Assembly: GCA_958450325.1 (NCBI GenBank)
Contig: OY288247.1
Location: 7,988,429-8,052,428, forward strand
DNA: 64,000 nucleotides
Direction: 5' to 3'
Source of the DNA: Agrostemma githago
Lineage: Eukaryota > Streptophyta > Magnoliopsida > Caryophyllales > Caryophyllaceae
This document shows, piece after piece, positions 36,052 to 46,871 of this stretch. The notes under the pieces were generated by a model. It ran no database searches and was not told the origin of the DNA. It worked only from the letters and a program-made list of their open reading frames with translations. The position numbers and the translations under genes were made by a program. Numbering within the stretch: position 1 is the first letter of the stretch; each line of letters begins with the position of its first letter.

Positions 36052-37209
36052 TTTGCGGTTGTGTCTGGTGGACGGTGGCCTGTCTGTAAGAACACCGCGT
36101 AATCAGAAACCGAACCCAGATCTTGGAATCATAAAAAAGTACATCCCGAGCGACACTAGGAAAGAAGACTAAAGACTCGAGAAAGACACCTAGACGGATG
36201 ACTCATGGGTGGTGTAACTTCCTTAGGGCTTTGGCTTTGTGGGCCTAATCCCGTTCGAAGGAAGGTCCACGTGAGACTTTTCCCCAGACTTTTGACTCGA
36301 GTGTATGGACGGACCTTCCGTTGTAGGGGTATGCCCTACGCGGGTTGGTCGTGCCTTGACGAATAAGGCGGACTTGGGAAAGGGGGGAAACTTGTGATAT
36401 TGGATCAACGGAGTTTCGACGCTATAAACCTTCGATATACTATGCAAAGACCCGACACACGGATAAACGGTAGGTCCTATAATAAGGAAGATTCACTAGG
36501 AAAGTTGGATGTTTTGAAATTTGAATATAAAATGAGCGAATTTCCGAAAGTTCGAAAATTGAAAATGGAATTTCGAAAACCAAGATTAGAATTTTGAAAA
36601 TTCAGAAAATCGGAATGGTGTTGGAAATTCGAGAATTAAAACGGGCAGCATGCCGGCTAGAGAAAAAGGATATTTCGAGTCAAATCGTTGATCCTAAATT
36701 TCGGCGGCATTCCGAATTTTGAAAGTTGGATATTTTTGAAAAGACGGGTCCCGAAACGGACAGTATTTCGGGGTTTTTTCAAAATTTGGTATTTTTGGAA
36801 AGATGCATTTTTTAAATGACGGTTTTTGAAAAATGACACGGAAACCAAGTAGCACGTAGTCAAACAAGCATTATAACGACGCTTATGTATGCTTTACACT
36901 AAGTCTCGGTCGGTCGAAATAGGGTCTATACCAACAACGATGGCATTCTCGTAAATCAGGACGGACTCCCTAAGCCGAGTTGGTCTTAGGACATGCCGCA
37001 AAACCCATACGAGTTCCGCCATCGAAGTCTTTAGCGCACCCATGTAGGAATGCACCGCGGTATAGTGGGACGTCGGTCACAAGTAACCGGCCCGGGCAAA
37101 AATTTGGGTTATGCATGAATCATTAAACTAATGCGCGCACACTAATATACAAATGATTTCTCTTCGAGTCTCACCCTAGGAACCCCGATGACATGTGGTA
37201 CATCAGGTA
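36052..37209 (-). other. Element A leader between primer site and gag
   Basis: No supported gene. Contains imperfect gaaaattc/gaattttc repeats (36500-36850). Long leaders are usual in Tat elements. Confidence 0.7.
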
Positions 37210-37227
37210 TCCCAAGCGGAGTCGCCA
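37210..37227 (-). other. Primer binding site of element A
   Basis: On the minus strand tggcgactccgcttggga lies three bases after the LTR end, the usual Tat-lineage form of primer site. Confidence 0.85.
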
Positions 37228-38221
37228 AATTGTGGACATGATGTAGGTCCACTCCGATGCGGCCACGCGCGGGTTTGGGTAGGCGAATGAATCTCGTGGT
37301 GAGATTGTTCTCGGGTTCGAATTTTAAGTCAAAGTTGGAGTCGTCACCGAATTTATGGTAATTCGCAACCATTCGAGCCCACTCTATGTCGTCATGGGCT
37401 ATACACAAAGTACGGCCCACTTCGATTTCAGAGTTTATGGGGCCCGTCCCTTTGCATTGCGATACCGATACCATCTACACAGGTATCGTGTAAAGAATGA
37501 CTCTCGTGCGCCAACGGTTTCGGGCATCCGGAAACCGAGGTTCTGAGTAAGGGGTGAGGGTACGTGTTGGGAAGCCCACTAAGGACACCCAACCCCGCCC
37601 GCACAATGGCGGCCTCAACTAAGACATCGTTCGTGTTCGTGTACGCGCGCTAGTAAAATGACTAAATGATATGCAAACAGCGTTTTCGGGCTAAACATGC
37701 GAATTATGTGTGAGCTACGTCATTTAATGCATCTAAATTATTGTCGGAGTAGTTTAGCATGCGAGGTTCATTTATAAGGCGATAAACATCAAAATAAACA
37801 AAGCTCGAAAATAACGTACAAAATACACGGGCGGAAATACAACCCGGCCAATACAAAAATTACAAATAATATAACAAACGGAATAAAAATGATAAGAAGA
37901 TAGAAACGGACCCGTGTATAAACTAGACCGTGAATTATATGGATGGACGAACTCCGATTAAATACACATTATGTTGTGTATTAAACGAAGGACGGAGACA
38001 TAGGACCTAGGCGTGATGCAAGCCCGATCCCATGCCTCGATGCCTTGTCCCGACTTATCACGTCGAAAAATCGATCAAAGTCGCTAAAGTGTCGTGACAT
38101 GCATGAGTTTTGAAAAATAGGATCACGTGATTGACTTTACACGTATCGACTAAAACTCGTAAAAAAAAATGACGAGGCTCAAATGTTGCATTTAAGCTCT
38201 CGGATTTCTGGGCTACAGGAC

Positions 38222-38335
38222 CCACTCGATCGAGTCAGGGCATGGACTCGGTCGAGTGCGTCCTCGAAGTAGTTATTGTCCAGTTTTTTGGGGTGCTACT
38301 CGATCGAGTGGCCTATGACACTCGGTCGAGTGGCA
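38222..38335. repeat. Mid-LTR palindrome array (element A, 5' LTR)
   Basis: Four ACTCGRTCGAGT copies at 38222, 38247, 38298 and 38320 (approximate). The first pair and second pair are separated by the cctcgaagtagttattgtcc spacer. Confidence 0.9.
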
Positions 38336-38785
38336 CTTGTACGAGGCATAACTCGTTTTGTTTTTGTGTTTTAAAAGCCGATGATTGAACGAGTTAAATG
38401 AGAATATTGCATCATTAAAATTCAACTCGGTTTTCGGCCTCATGATCGCGTATTGTACGATTATGAGACCGTCGTCGGGATTTTGTGAAAATGTCATTAT
38501 GGGATTAACAAACAGTGACCAATGACGAAATTGTAGTCCTCCGCGTCACGACATCGATATTAATCCTAATGGATTATGTGATGTCGGTTTTCGCATCAAC
38601 GAATTTCGCACTAATCTTAGGAATGGAGTCCTTCACGTTCAACTATGAACGACCACGATCACGTTATGCCTTTGAGGACATTGGGGCGGCGCTCCTCGAA
38701 AGGGTGCCACCTCCGTCGTTACTCGTAAAAGGATTAAACAGACTTTGGATGGTCATCATGGTCAAACGCGTTAAGATCCGAATTT

Positions 38786-38787
<2 letters not shown>

Positions 38788-38872
<85 letters not shown>
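38788..38872. repeat. (AT)n microsatellite, about 42 units
   Basis: Uninterrupted ta repeat. The same place in the 3' LTR (10806-10839) holds only a short, broken run, so it expanded after insertion or was copied differently. Confidence 0.95.
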
Positions 38873-38873
<1 letters not shown>

Positions 38874-39313
38874 GCGGTATAATGTTAACGATGATAAATA
38901 AATGTTAGAGGTTAGTAACGAAAAGATAAAAGCTAGTATACAAGAATTAAAATGTTAGTGTTAATGTTAGTATACTAGTATAGTTATAATATAGACAATG
39001 CGAAAATGTAAATAAAAAAGTGAAGTAGCAAGGATCAAAATGGGGTTTAGGACACCCTCAACATACATGCTTAGTAAAGGCCTCGGAAATGGACTCGTAA
39101 TAGCGGCGTGAAAGCGGGAGTATCGAGGATGTAGTCAAGTTATGGTGTGTGTGTGTGTGTGTGTGTGTATCGGTTTTACGAGGGATGTAGACTCAGTTTT
39201 TTGGCTTGTGTTGTGTAGGGTTGTTGTATGGGGAGAGTGTAGAGCACAAGAGAGTAAAAATGTAGGGTTGATTGCATTTGCCAAAGCTCCAAAAAGGAGA
39301 AGGGTTGGAGGGG

Positions 39314-39321
39314 TATTTATA
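39314..39321 (-). promoter_or_regulatory. TATA box of element A LTR promoter
   Basis: Minus strand ctataaatacccc, lying 24 bp downstream (in transcript sense) of the palindrome array 39345-39455. Confidence 0.75.
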
Positions 39322-39344
39322 GAGTTTACCCCACGACCTAGGGT

Positions 39345-39455
39345 CACTCGATCGAGTGGCCCTAGTGCACTCGATCGAGTGCCCTTGAAAAGGGGTCTGT
39401 TCCGGTTTATGAGGCTCCACTCGACCGAGTGGGTCAATCCACTCGATCGAGTGGA
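39345..39455. repeat. U3 palindrome array (element A, 5' LTR)
   Basis: Four copies of CACTCGAYCGAGTG; those at 39345-39358 and 39368-39381 are perfect palindromes. They lie directly upstream of the LTR TATA box. Confidence 0.95.
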
Positions 39456-39814
39456 TCAAGAGAATCGAGTCAATTTAGGAAAGGGTTGACTCTTTTGATT
39501 TTTTGAATTTTGAGCTTGGGCGCCAGCTTCTAGAAGCTCTCTAGGCTGGTTTTGAGGGCAGATTCATCTTTGACCGGGTTTTATTTTTGGTGTCGGTTTT
39601 GGCCGAAATTAGTCTTATTTTGCTCGGAACGACCCACTGGGCCTGAATTTGAGGTTGGTTTTGAGAGATTTGTACTCCGCTAAATGTCCACGTCGGATAT
39701 TATTGATTCCGAGCCCATATTCGAGTATACTAAGTCACGTTTGCGTCCGATCATCATCGGGTGTTTTGTCGGGAACTGCTATAGACACTAGCAGGCAAAA
39801 TGCGGGTGTCTACA

Positions 39815-39899
39815 CATAGTCTAGCTAGTAGTAGTAGTAGTATGTAATTTCTTTTTGGGTCTTTGCTCGAGGACGAGCAACGGTTTAGTGTGGGGGAAT
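39815..39899 (+). other. Athila 3' internal end: stem-loop and polypurine tract
   Basis: ttgctcg and cgagcaa (39863-39880) form a 7-bp stem with an agga loop. The purine run agtgtgggggaa follows and abuts the LTR. The layout is the same as in element D. Confidence 0.85.
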
Positions 39900-40204
39900 T
39901 GTTGTGTGCTAAATTTGGACCGATTTCCCTTCATTTAGACCCATTTTTCCCTCGTTTTGCAAGATTAGAGTGCGATTATCGCCATATTTTGTGTATTTCT
40001 CGCATTAGCGTCCCTCTTGTGCGTTTTACGTGTTTTTGGTAGTTTTCTATCGATTTTGATAGGATTTTGCACCGAAATCACGATCGAGCTTCCACGAGCA
40101 CAAGAGAAGGGAATACCGTCCTAAGAGTAAAGCACACAACTTAAAGTTTAAAGTCATCCGATCAATTAACGAAGAATGAGACAAGAAAAGAGGCCAGTGA
40201 AATG

Positions 40205-40397
40205 ACCGGGCGAAATTTCACCCGGTGAGACACCACCGGGCGAAATTTCACCTGACGGTAAAAATGCCTCCCCGAAGATTTTCCGAGACTCTTCACCGGG
40301 CGAAATGACTGGGTGAAATTTCGCCCGATGGGAAGAAGTGCCAAAAACGCGAAAAAAAAGGAAGAAAATCTGACCGGGTGAAATTTCACCCGGTGGG
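40205..40397. repeat. Palindrome array ACCGGGYGAAATTTCRCCCGGT in Athila LTR
   Basis: Five near-palindromic copies built on cgggcgaaatttcacccg (40205, 40234, 40294, 40309 and 40372, approximate starts), plus a decayed half copy near 40425. The array ends about 120 bp upstream of the TATA box. Confidence 0.92.
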
Positions 40398-40517
40398 AAT
40401 TACTGTCAAGACCGCAGCGCAAAGTTTCACCCTATGAAGATGTTGAGAGAGATTGTCTCACTAATGAAGCAAGAGTTGGATTTGGGCTTTAGGTTAAATA
40501 CCCATTAAGAGGATTAC

Positions 40518-40525
40518 TATATATA
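40518..40525 (+). promoter_or_regulatory. TATA box of Athila LTR promoter
   Basis: tatatata in ggattactatatataggc, downstream of the palindrome array. Confidence 0.65.
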
Positions 40526-41742
40526 GGCAACCCTAGTTTGTTGCCCAAGCATCCATTAGCCTCCTCCATTAGAGTAGTGTAGCATCACCACCATTAGTAG
40601 AACAATCTAGTGATAATCTAGTAGTAATTTTCTAAAAACCTAGTAGTTTACATAGTAATTAGTAGTAGATCTACTTAGTTTACATCATCAATTCTCTAGA
40701 TTACAAGTTTGTAAGGAGATTATTCAAGTTTTATTGAAGATTTATGGGTTTATTGAAGGATTAGTGACAAGTTCTTCACTATCTCCATCAAAGCTTCAAC
40801 CTTTATCCCTGCAAACTTCTTATTTCTTGTAGATCTTCACAATTGGTACATTTATTTCCACTCTCTTATCTCTAGTTTAGATATAATTTAGTTTTCTCAT
40901 TATTATCTAGCTTAGATTCTCTTAGTGTAGTTAGTTTCTCTAGATCTTGTTCATGTTATTCTAGATTATTCTCTAGATTAATTTGTTAGTTTCATAGTTT
41001 AGTGGGTAATTGTTAGATTGTAGTTTTCTCATAATATTGTTGTTAGTTTCCTTAGATCTAGTTAATATGCATGTTGTAGTTAGTTTTTCTATAGTTAATG
41101 TTTTATTGATCTCCATTATGATTAGTGAGTAGATTTCTTGTTGGGGGGTTTAGGGATGAAGACTTGGATTATTTGAATTTAGGGGTATTGGTGGGTTGCT
41201 TGCATGTTGGTTTACCTTGTTTGTGGTTGTTGTGTCATTGTTGTTTTAGTCCGGCCAACTAGACCGACCTTGACTCATTTCTATCAATATGGGGAAACTC
41301 GGGTAGAAATTACCATAACAAGAGACTTACCTTTCTTTGCCGCGAAAGCGGGTTTTTAGGTGGGTTGGGTGAAGAAACCGAAAGGTGGCATTCTCCCTTT
41401 ATCAATGTTGCAACAAAAACTCGATCCCGACCTTCTTACATTCCATGTTCCGAATCCCGACTTCTCCCCAATGCCTTTCCCTAGATTAATTACCCCTAGC
41501 CATTCTCGTAGTGATTCCTCTAGCATAGACTCGACCATAGACTCGACCTTTAGAAACCCCCCCCCCCCCTCCCCTCTAGATATCAAACACATCGCTTTAA
41601 ACTTGTCAAAACCTCCGTTCCCTGTGGACCGACCTCGACTTACCACGAATACTTGTTTGTTTTTGTGTGTCAACTCGAGTCTTATAAATATCGTTTGATC
41701 CCCCGTCCTTCGTTAACGACCGAACCGATTGGGAGGCGATCA

Positions 41743-43459
41743 ATACCTAACTATGCTATGAGTGTTTTCCTACTCCTCGGTCACTTTTGTGATGAACTGA
41801 GGAAGATGGTGACTAGATTTTGGTGGGGTTCGGAGTTGGGGAAGAGGAAGATACCATGGGTTGCCTGGGACAATCTTTGTAAAGCAAAAGGGAGAGGAGG
41901 TCTGGGGTATCGTGATTTCGGAGCTTTCAATAGAGCGTTAATTGGTAAACAGGCTTGGCGACTTATGACTAATGACACGTGTCTTATGCCCGTGTTTTGA
42001 GGGGAAAATATTTTCCTGATCGCTGATTTCTAGAGGCGGGATCGGGGCAAACCCGAGTTTCTCATGGAGGAGCATTTGGGGGCGAAGGATGTCATAAACT
42101 TGGGAGCGCGACGGAGAATTGGGGATGGATGGAGCACTAAGGTGTGGTTGGATCCGTGGATCCCGAATACCCAATCCCGTCGTATCTTATCTAGTAGTGA
42201 TGATCATGAGTTAGACCTCAAAGTGGCTCAACTTCTGAGTGAGGATGGGTTGAGTTGGGACGAGAATAAGCTGTCAGTTATTTTACCTTTTGAGCGCGAT
42301 CGAGTTCGAAACATTCGTATTAGCGAAACTAAACCCGTGGATGCGTGGACCTGGGATCGTGATAGGTGGGGCAGCTATACAGTAAAGTCGGCATATCATC
42401 TGCTCACTGATGTGGAGAAGGACGTTGGGAGTTCGGAAAAACCAAGAGAAGAGTGGCTGTGGAGGATGATCTGGAATACCACCGTTCTACCACGAGTTAA
42501 GGTATTCATGTGGCAGCTCAGTCTCGATGCCATCGCTATGAACTACAATGTTGCAAGGAGAATTAGAGAGAGGGAGGAGAGTTGCCCTTTCTGTTCTAGT
42601 TTGTGGGAGACTTGTTTTCATGTGGTTCGGGGTTGTGGCGATACTAACGAGGTATGGGAGGCAATGGGGATGGAGGAGGCTGTCGGGTGCTAGGAGGGTA
42701 GTATTGCGGAGTGGGTGGAGATGGCGTTGAGAGGAATGGTCGGAGAGGAGAGAAGGTCATTTATGTTGGTGTGCTGGGCTCTGTGGGAGAGGCGTAATAA
42801 ATGGGTTTTTGATGGGGTGCGGTACGGAGTGGCAGAGGTGGTCAAGCGTGTCGAGCAGCTGAAATGGGAAATGAAGTGGGCTGAAGGTGGTGACGTAGGG
42901 AAAGATGGGAGCCATGGAGCCGGGTCGGGGAAGGCTGTTGCATATTCCCTGTCACGAGGTGAAAACAGGGGAGGGACAAGAGATGTAGATTGTGCAGAGG
43001 GGCGGAAGAGATGGGTCAGACCAAGGGAAGGTGTCGTGAAAATCAACGTTGATGTTGGAGTCGTGACGGGTAAGGGCGTTGGAGTGGGGGCTGTTTGCCG
43101 TGATGAAACCGGGGCTGTGTTGTGGGCTTTATCACGTCAATGGGTCGAGAGTCGGGACTGCAAAATGACCGAGGTTGTGGCCATTTTTTAAGGGCTTAAG
43201 GAGGCGCGTAATCGAGGGCATACTCGTGTGGTTGTGGAGAGTGATTGTCTTAATGTCGTGAATGAACTCCGGGCTAGGAAGAAGGGTTTCGTGGATCTTC
43301 ATCTTGTATACGACGACATTTTTACTTGGGGCTGTCTTTCACTCAGGTCGATTTCCGATTTGCTTATCGTGATGCTAACCTTGTTGCACATCTTTTAGCT
43401 CACCACGAGATGGGTAGCGTTGGTTCGTATACATGGAACCTTGTCAGAACGCTTTGAAT
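41743..43459 (+). pseudogene. LINE 1 ORF2: RT end, zf-RVT and RNase H
   Basis: The first codons read IPNYAMSVF, then RFWWG, KIPWVAWDNLCKAKGRGGLGYRDF and FNRALIGKQAWRL, all typical of plant LINE RT ends. After a stop and frameshift near 42000 comes GDGWSTKVWLDPWIP and the zinc-binding region (VFMWQLSLDAI, CPFCSSLWETCFHVV). A stop at 42691 and a shift lead to RNase H (VKINVDVG, a stop at 43189, ESDCLNVV, VAHLLAHH). These domains would copy the LINE RNA at the target nick and remove RNA. At least three disruptions make it inactive. Confidence 0.88.
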
Positions 43460-43504
43460 GTCATTTGAGCCCGTTTTTTGGGCCTTTTTTCAAAACAAAA
43501 AAAA
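41743..43504 (+). mobile_element. L1-type LINE fragment 1 (+ strand)
   Basis: Starts in the middle of the RT C-terminal region, because Athila was inserted there. It continues through the zinc-binding region and RNase H and ends in an A-rich tail (caaaacaaaaaaaaag). Sequence between this LINE and LINE 2 (43505-43756) has no gene. Confidence 0.88.
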
Positions 43505-43756
43505 AGTTATTTGTGCGAGCTTTTTTTGGAGATTAATGAGTTCGGACCTCATGCCGAAGGAATTTATTACTCCGTATTATGTGATAACTAATAAATTCCG
43601 AGTCACTGATATTTGATTAGTATGAGTATGCTTTATTTATATGTAGATATTAAAAAAAGGAGAGTTGATAAAATTATAAAATGGGTAACGGTTAATATTC
43701 GTGATAATTAACGCGTCCGATCCTATTAAAATACCATAATTTGTGGATTAAATAGG

Positions 43757-45925
43757 AGTTTTTTTTTTTGAGAACCCGAATAGCGGGATTACATAACATA
43801 ACTAGCTTCTAAATCGACAAGGATTGATAAGCATTCCGGTAAATTGTCTGCCCAGAGCTTAGATCCCGCACGCCCAAAGAAATATCTTGCCATCTCATGT
43901 GCAACAACATTGCATTTTCTTGACACATGTGACCAGTGTACTTCCTCAAACTCCATGCCTATGTCCTTGATCTCCTCCAAAATTCGGTAGAACTCGTTCC
44001 TTCCCCGAACACCTTTCTTCATGGCTTCCACTACATCTCGGCAATCCGTCTCCACGATGAGTCTACGGTGACGTCTCCTGCGAGCCTTCTGCAATCCGGC
44101 GAGTACATCCTCTGCCTCAGCTTCTCTAATTTCCCGACCACCTTTCCTCCCAACACTCCCTCCCCAGGTAAGATTTCCCTCCCCATTCCTGCACGCGTAT
44201 CCCAAACCGAAACCTCCCTCCCATAGGCTAGCATCACAGTTAATTTTAACGTACCCCTCACTCGGTCTATTCCACCCAGCCACCCCTGCTCCTCCACTAC
44301 TGTCCACCGAATTCCCCCCCGACACCCTGTCCTCTTCCACTATCTCTCTCCCCTCCTTCAAGATGTCGTTAACTCTCTTAACCACCCGATCGCTTCTCAC
44401 CCGAACACCCTCAAAAACCCATTTATTCCTCGCTTCCCACATAGCCCAACACCCCGTCATTACCTTCCCTCGCTCTTCGCCCTCCATCTCCCTCCAAATA
44501 TCCTCCACCCACTCCCTCACCCTCTCATGCCCAACATCCTTCTTTGGCTCCACTCCCAACCCATCCCAAACCCCTCCCCCCCCCCCCACCAACACCCCTT
44601 TATAAGGTGGAGACTAGTCTCCTCCTCACAAAGGCAAATAGGACAAATCGGGTTTCCTTGAGGTAAACGCCTGGCGAGATTGGTGTTCGTGGGCAGTGCG
44701 TCCAAACATAATTGCCAAAAGAAAGTTTTAATTCGGGGTAAAACATTAGCCTGCCAAATGGTCCTCCATAGCCACTTACCCTTCGAATCGTCTGATGGCC
44801 CCTGTTCGTCCGATTTGCTTGCACAAATAATACGATAGGCTGATTTGACTGTATATAGCCCAGATTTTTCGGGATCCCAACACCACCAATCCTCCGTTGG
44901 ATTATCACTGAGACGTACCCGTAAAATTGCCTCTTGTTCAGAGGGAATAAAGAGTTAACGTATTTTGGCCTCGTTCCACGACATCCCTCCCAAATTCATC
45001 AGCTCCCAAACCTGCATGCTTCGATTCGCCTCTGAGCAAGGTGATATAAGTTTCCTGTTAAACTCTCCTCGGACCCACGACACCTCCCAAACATTCGTAC
45101 TTAGCCCGTTCCCAACACACTTTCTCGCCCCTTTTAGTACAATCGTCTTAGCCTCCCAAATTCCTTTCCAGGTATAGCTCAGGTTACTCCCCAGACTGGA
45201 TTGCAAGAAAGACCGGCCCTTGTAATATTTCGCTCATAGCAGTCTGGCCAGAAACGAACCCGGTTCTACTATCAGATTCCAGGCGTGTTTTCCGAGCAAA
45301 GCAAGGTTGAATTTTTGAAAATCACGAAAGCCCATACCCCTTCGATCCTTCGGCCTACATAAGTTATGCCACGCCACCCACGAAATCTTCCTCTTTCCAT
45401 CCTTCGGCCCCCACCAGAATTTCGAGACAATAGATTGCAACTCCTCACAAAAGCTCATGGGCAATTTAAACACACTCATCGCATAAGTAGAGATAGATTG
45501 GGTCACTGCCTTTATCATAATTTCTCTACCTGTCTTGGATAGAAACGTGTCTCTCCACCCATTGAGTTTTTTGTTCAGTTTATCCCTCAGAAGACTAGTA
45601 AGAGCATGTTTAGACTTCCCGAGCACCATCGGTAAGCCCAAATAGTTACCTGGGTAAGTGAAGGAAACCATTGTTTTGTCGAAATTTACCCTTTGTCCCG
45701 AGGCTTCCTCATACTCCTTAAGCACTTGCTTAACCTTTCTTGCTTCACCGATACTAGCTCGACAAAAAAATAGGCTATCGTCCGCGAACAGTAAGTGGGA
45801 AATAGTCGGCGCTTCTCTCGCGATACGGATACCATGAAGCACCTTCGACTCAATTGCCTTCCTCATTGAAGTTGACAACACTTCCGCACACAGAATAAAT
45901 AGGTAAGGGGAACAGTCACTCCCAT
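43757..45925 (-). mobile_element. L1-type LINE fragment 2 (- strand), 5'-truncated
   Basis: Minus-strand LINE ending in a poly-A tail (poly-T at 43757-43770). Its 5' end lies within RT at about 45925, the usual 5' truncation of LINEs. It lies tail to tail with LINE 1. Confidence 0.85.
43789..45925 (-). pseudogene. LINE 2 ORF2: RT end, zf-RVT and RNase H
   Basis: RT palm from SPYLFILCAEVLS and LLFADDSLFFCRAS (catalytic ADD) through TYAMSVFKLP, SKFWWGPKDGKRKISWVAWHNLC to GKHAWNL (45925-45234). GLSTNVWEVSWV follows, then a broken zinc-binding region (CPICLCEEETSLHLIKGC). RNase H is intact (VKINCDAS, EAEAEDV, ETDCRDVV, HVSRKCNVVAH), ending YVM at 43792. A C12 run at 44577-44588 marks one frameshift between the zinc region and RNase H. 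Several other shifts and stops are present. Confidence 0.9.
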
Positions 45926-46676
45926 TCTATGGGAACCTGTCATTTACAAATGAGTCCATTATTAAAAATAGTGATACAAAAGTAGATATTTACCAAAATA
46001 CCCCTTCTCTCACCTATGTGTTGGTAGTTGGTAATATGATAAGGGTAAAAACGACTTTTTTTGGATTTATTTTTGCCACTTTTAGAAATGGTAGGAATTG
46101 AATGAATGAGGAATTGAATGAATGAGGAATTGAATGAATGAGTCGAAAAAGAAAAATGGTAGGTTTTCAAAGAATAGAAGGGAGTATTTCTTTTTAAGCG
46201 GGGGTGAAATATTGAGACTAGGGAACTAGGGAAGACTATATATACCTGGGTAGATAGAGATAGGTGTCGTTCCAGGCCTGGCCTGCAAAACCAGCAGCCC
46301 ATATCATGCCTATGGTGCGCCAGCAGGCAGCAGGTGGCTGGGCTGGCTCTTTGAAACTGTTACGAGACAGTCTTACACATGATTAACAATTACGAGTTAA
46401 ACTAGAATGTGTCTTGGAAGCTAATAAGAGATATGTGACAGACTGACGGGTGATATGTCAGGACCCAACCAACTCTATGGAACTAACACAGCATACAACC
46501 TGGCCGAGTGGCCGGCCAATACTACGTGCTAAGCTAAAGCAATTACTCATTAACTAGTCGTCATACCCGTGCACCGCACGAGACTATATTGTTTTATGTC
46601 TTTTGTAATTCGCAGTTCAATCTTTTTACCTCATTATCCAATATATATTTAATTATTTATACATTTTTTATGGGTT
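45926..46676. other. AT-rich intergenic stretch with a 16-bp tandem repeat
   Basis: No gene seen. gaatgaatgaggaatt is repeated about three times at 46090-46142. A ccgtgcaccgcacgag hairpin lies at 46568-46583; such hairpins begin some plant MITE-like families, but no partner end was established. Confidence 0.5.
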
Positions 46677-46849
46677 ATGTTAAATACAACCCTTAGGGTT
46701 GTGTTAAACATTAAATATCTTCCAAAATTGATATAAACACAGAAATTACAGAACAAATTGCACATACATCAATACAATTAATACAAGTATTAATAATTTG
46801 TTTCCTCTTTTAGGCTCTTAGATACAACCCTTAGGGTTGTATTTATCAT
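46677..46849. mobile_element. Small inverted-repeat (MITE-like) element
   Basis: Ends atgttaaatacaaccc and gggttgtatttatcat are inverted copies (15 of 16). Each arm runs into the palindrome acaacccttagggttgt. Total 173 bp. No clear target duplication was found. Confidence 0.35.
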
Positions 46850-46871
46850 TTCCCTTTTTTTTTGGGTCGTG

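Larger units (their letters stand above)
9423..39814 (-). mobile_element. Tat-lineage Ty3/gypsy element A, interrupted
   Basis: Minus-strand element. Its 5' LTR is 37231-39814, the primer site 37210-37227, gag-pro-pol 36051-29632, an antisense gene 27382-29229, and the 3' LTR 26690 down to 9423, split by copia B. The LTR begins TGTAGACACC on the minus strand and ends tgtccaca. The Tat assignment rests on the CX2H...HX4C gag finger, a second (archaeal-type) RNase H after the first, the tggcgactccgc primer site and the antisense ORF. The last about 167 bp of the 3' LTR are missing at 9423. Right flank is catag (39815); the matching left duplication is lost. Confidence 0.9.
37231..39814 (-). repeat. 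Element A 5' LTR, complete
   Basis: 2584 bp, TGTAGACACC ... tgtccaca on the minus strand. It contains the U3 palindrome array, a TATA box, a long (AT)n tract and the mid-LTR array. Flanked on the outside by Athila sequence (catagtctagctag). Confidence 0.93.
1068..41742 (+). mobile_element. Athila-lineage Ty3/gypsy retrotransposon, interrupted
   Basis: Outer LTR element of the nest. Its parts are a 5'-truncated LTR (1068-2045), a tRNA-Asp type primer site, one gag-pro-pol frame (2175-8075), a short 3' piece (39815-39899) with the polypurine tract, and a full 3' LTR (39900-41742). The two LTRs match closely over their shared final kilobase and both end ...gaggcgatca. Everything from about 8300 to 39814 is foreign and was inserted later. 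The right flank reads straight into LINE reverse transcriptase codons, so Athila landed inside a LINE. The expected 5-bp duplication cannot be checked because the left end is lost. Confidence 0.9.
39900..41742 (+). repeat. Athila 3' LTR, complete
   Basis: 1843 bp, tgttgtgtgctaaat ... gaggcgatca. Contains the palindrome array (40205-40397), a TATA box (40518) and a poly-C run (41561-41573). Confidence 0.92.

Noticed and set aside
42715..43191. Possible host RNase H gene
   Set aside because: It follows LINE RT and zinc-binding sequence in order and is the usual LINE terminal RNase H.
46568..46583. ccgtgcaccgcacgag hairpin as a Helitron or MITE end
   Set aside because: The hairpin is real but no matching other end, CTRR terminus or target duplication could be shown.
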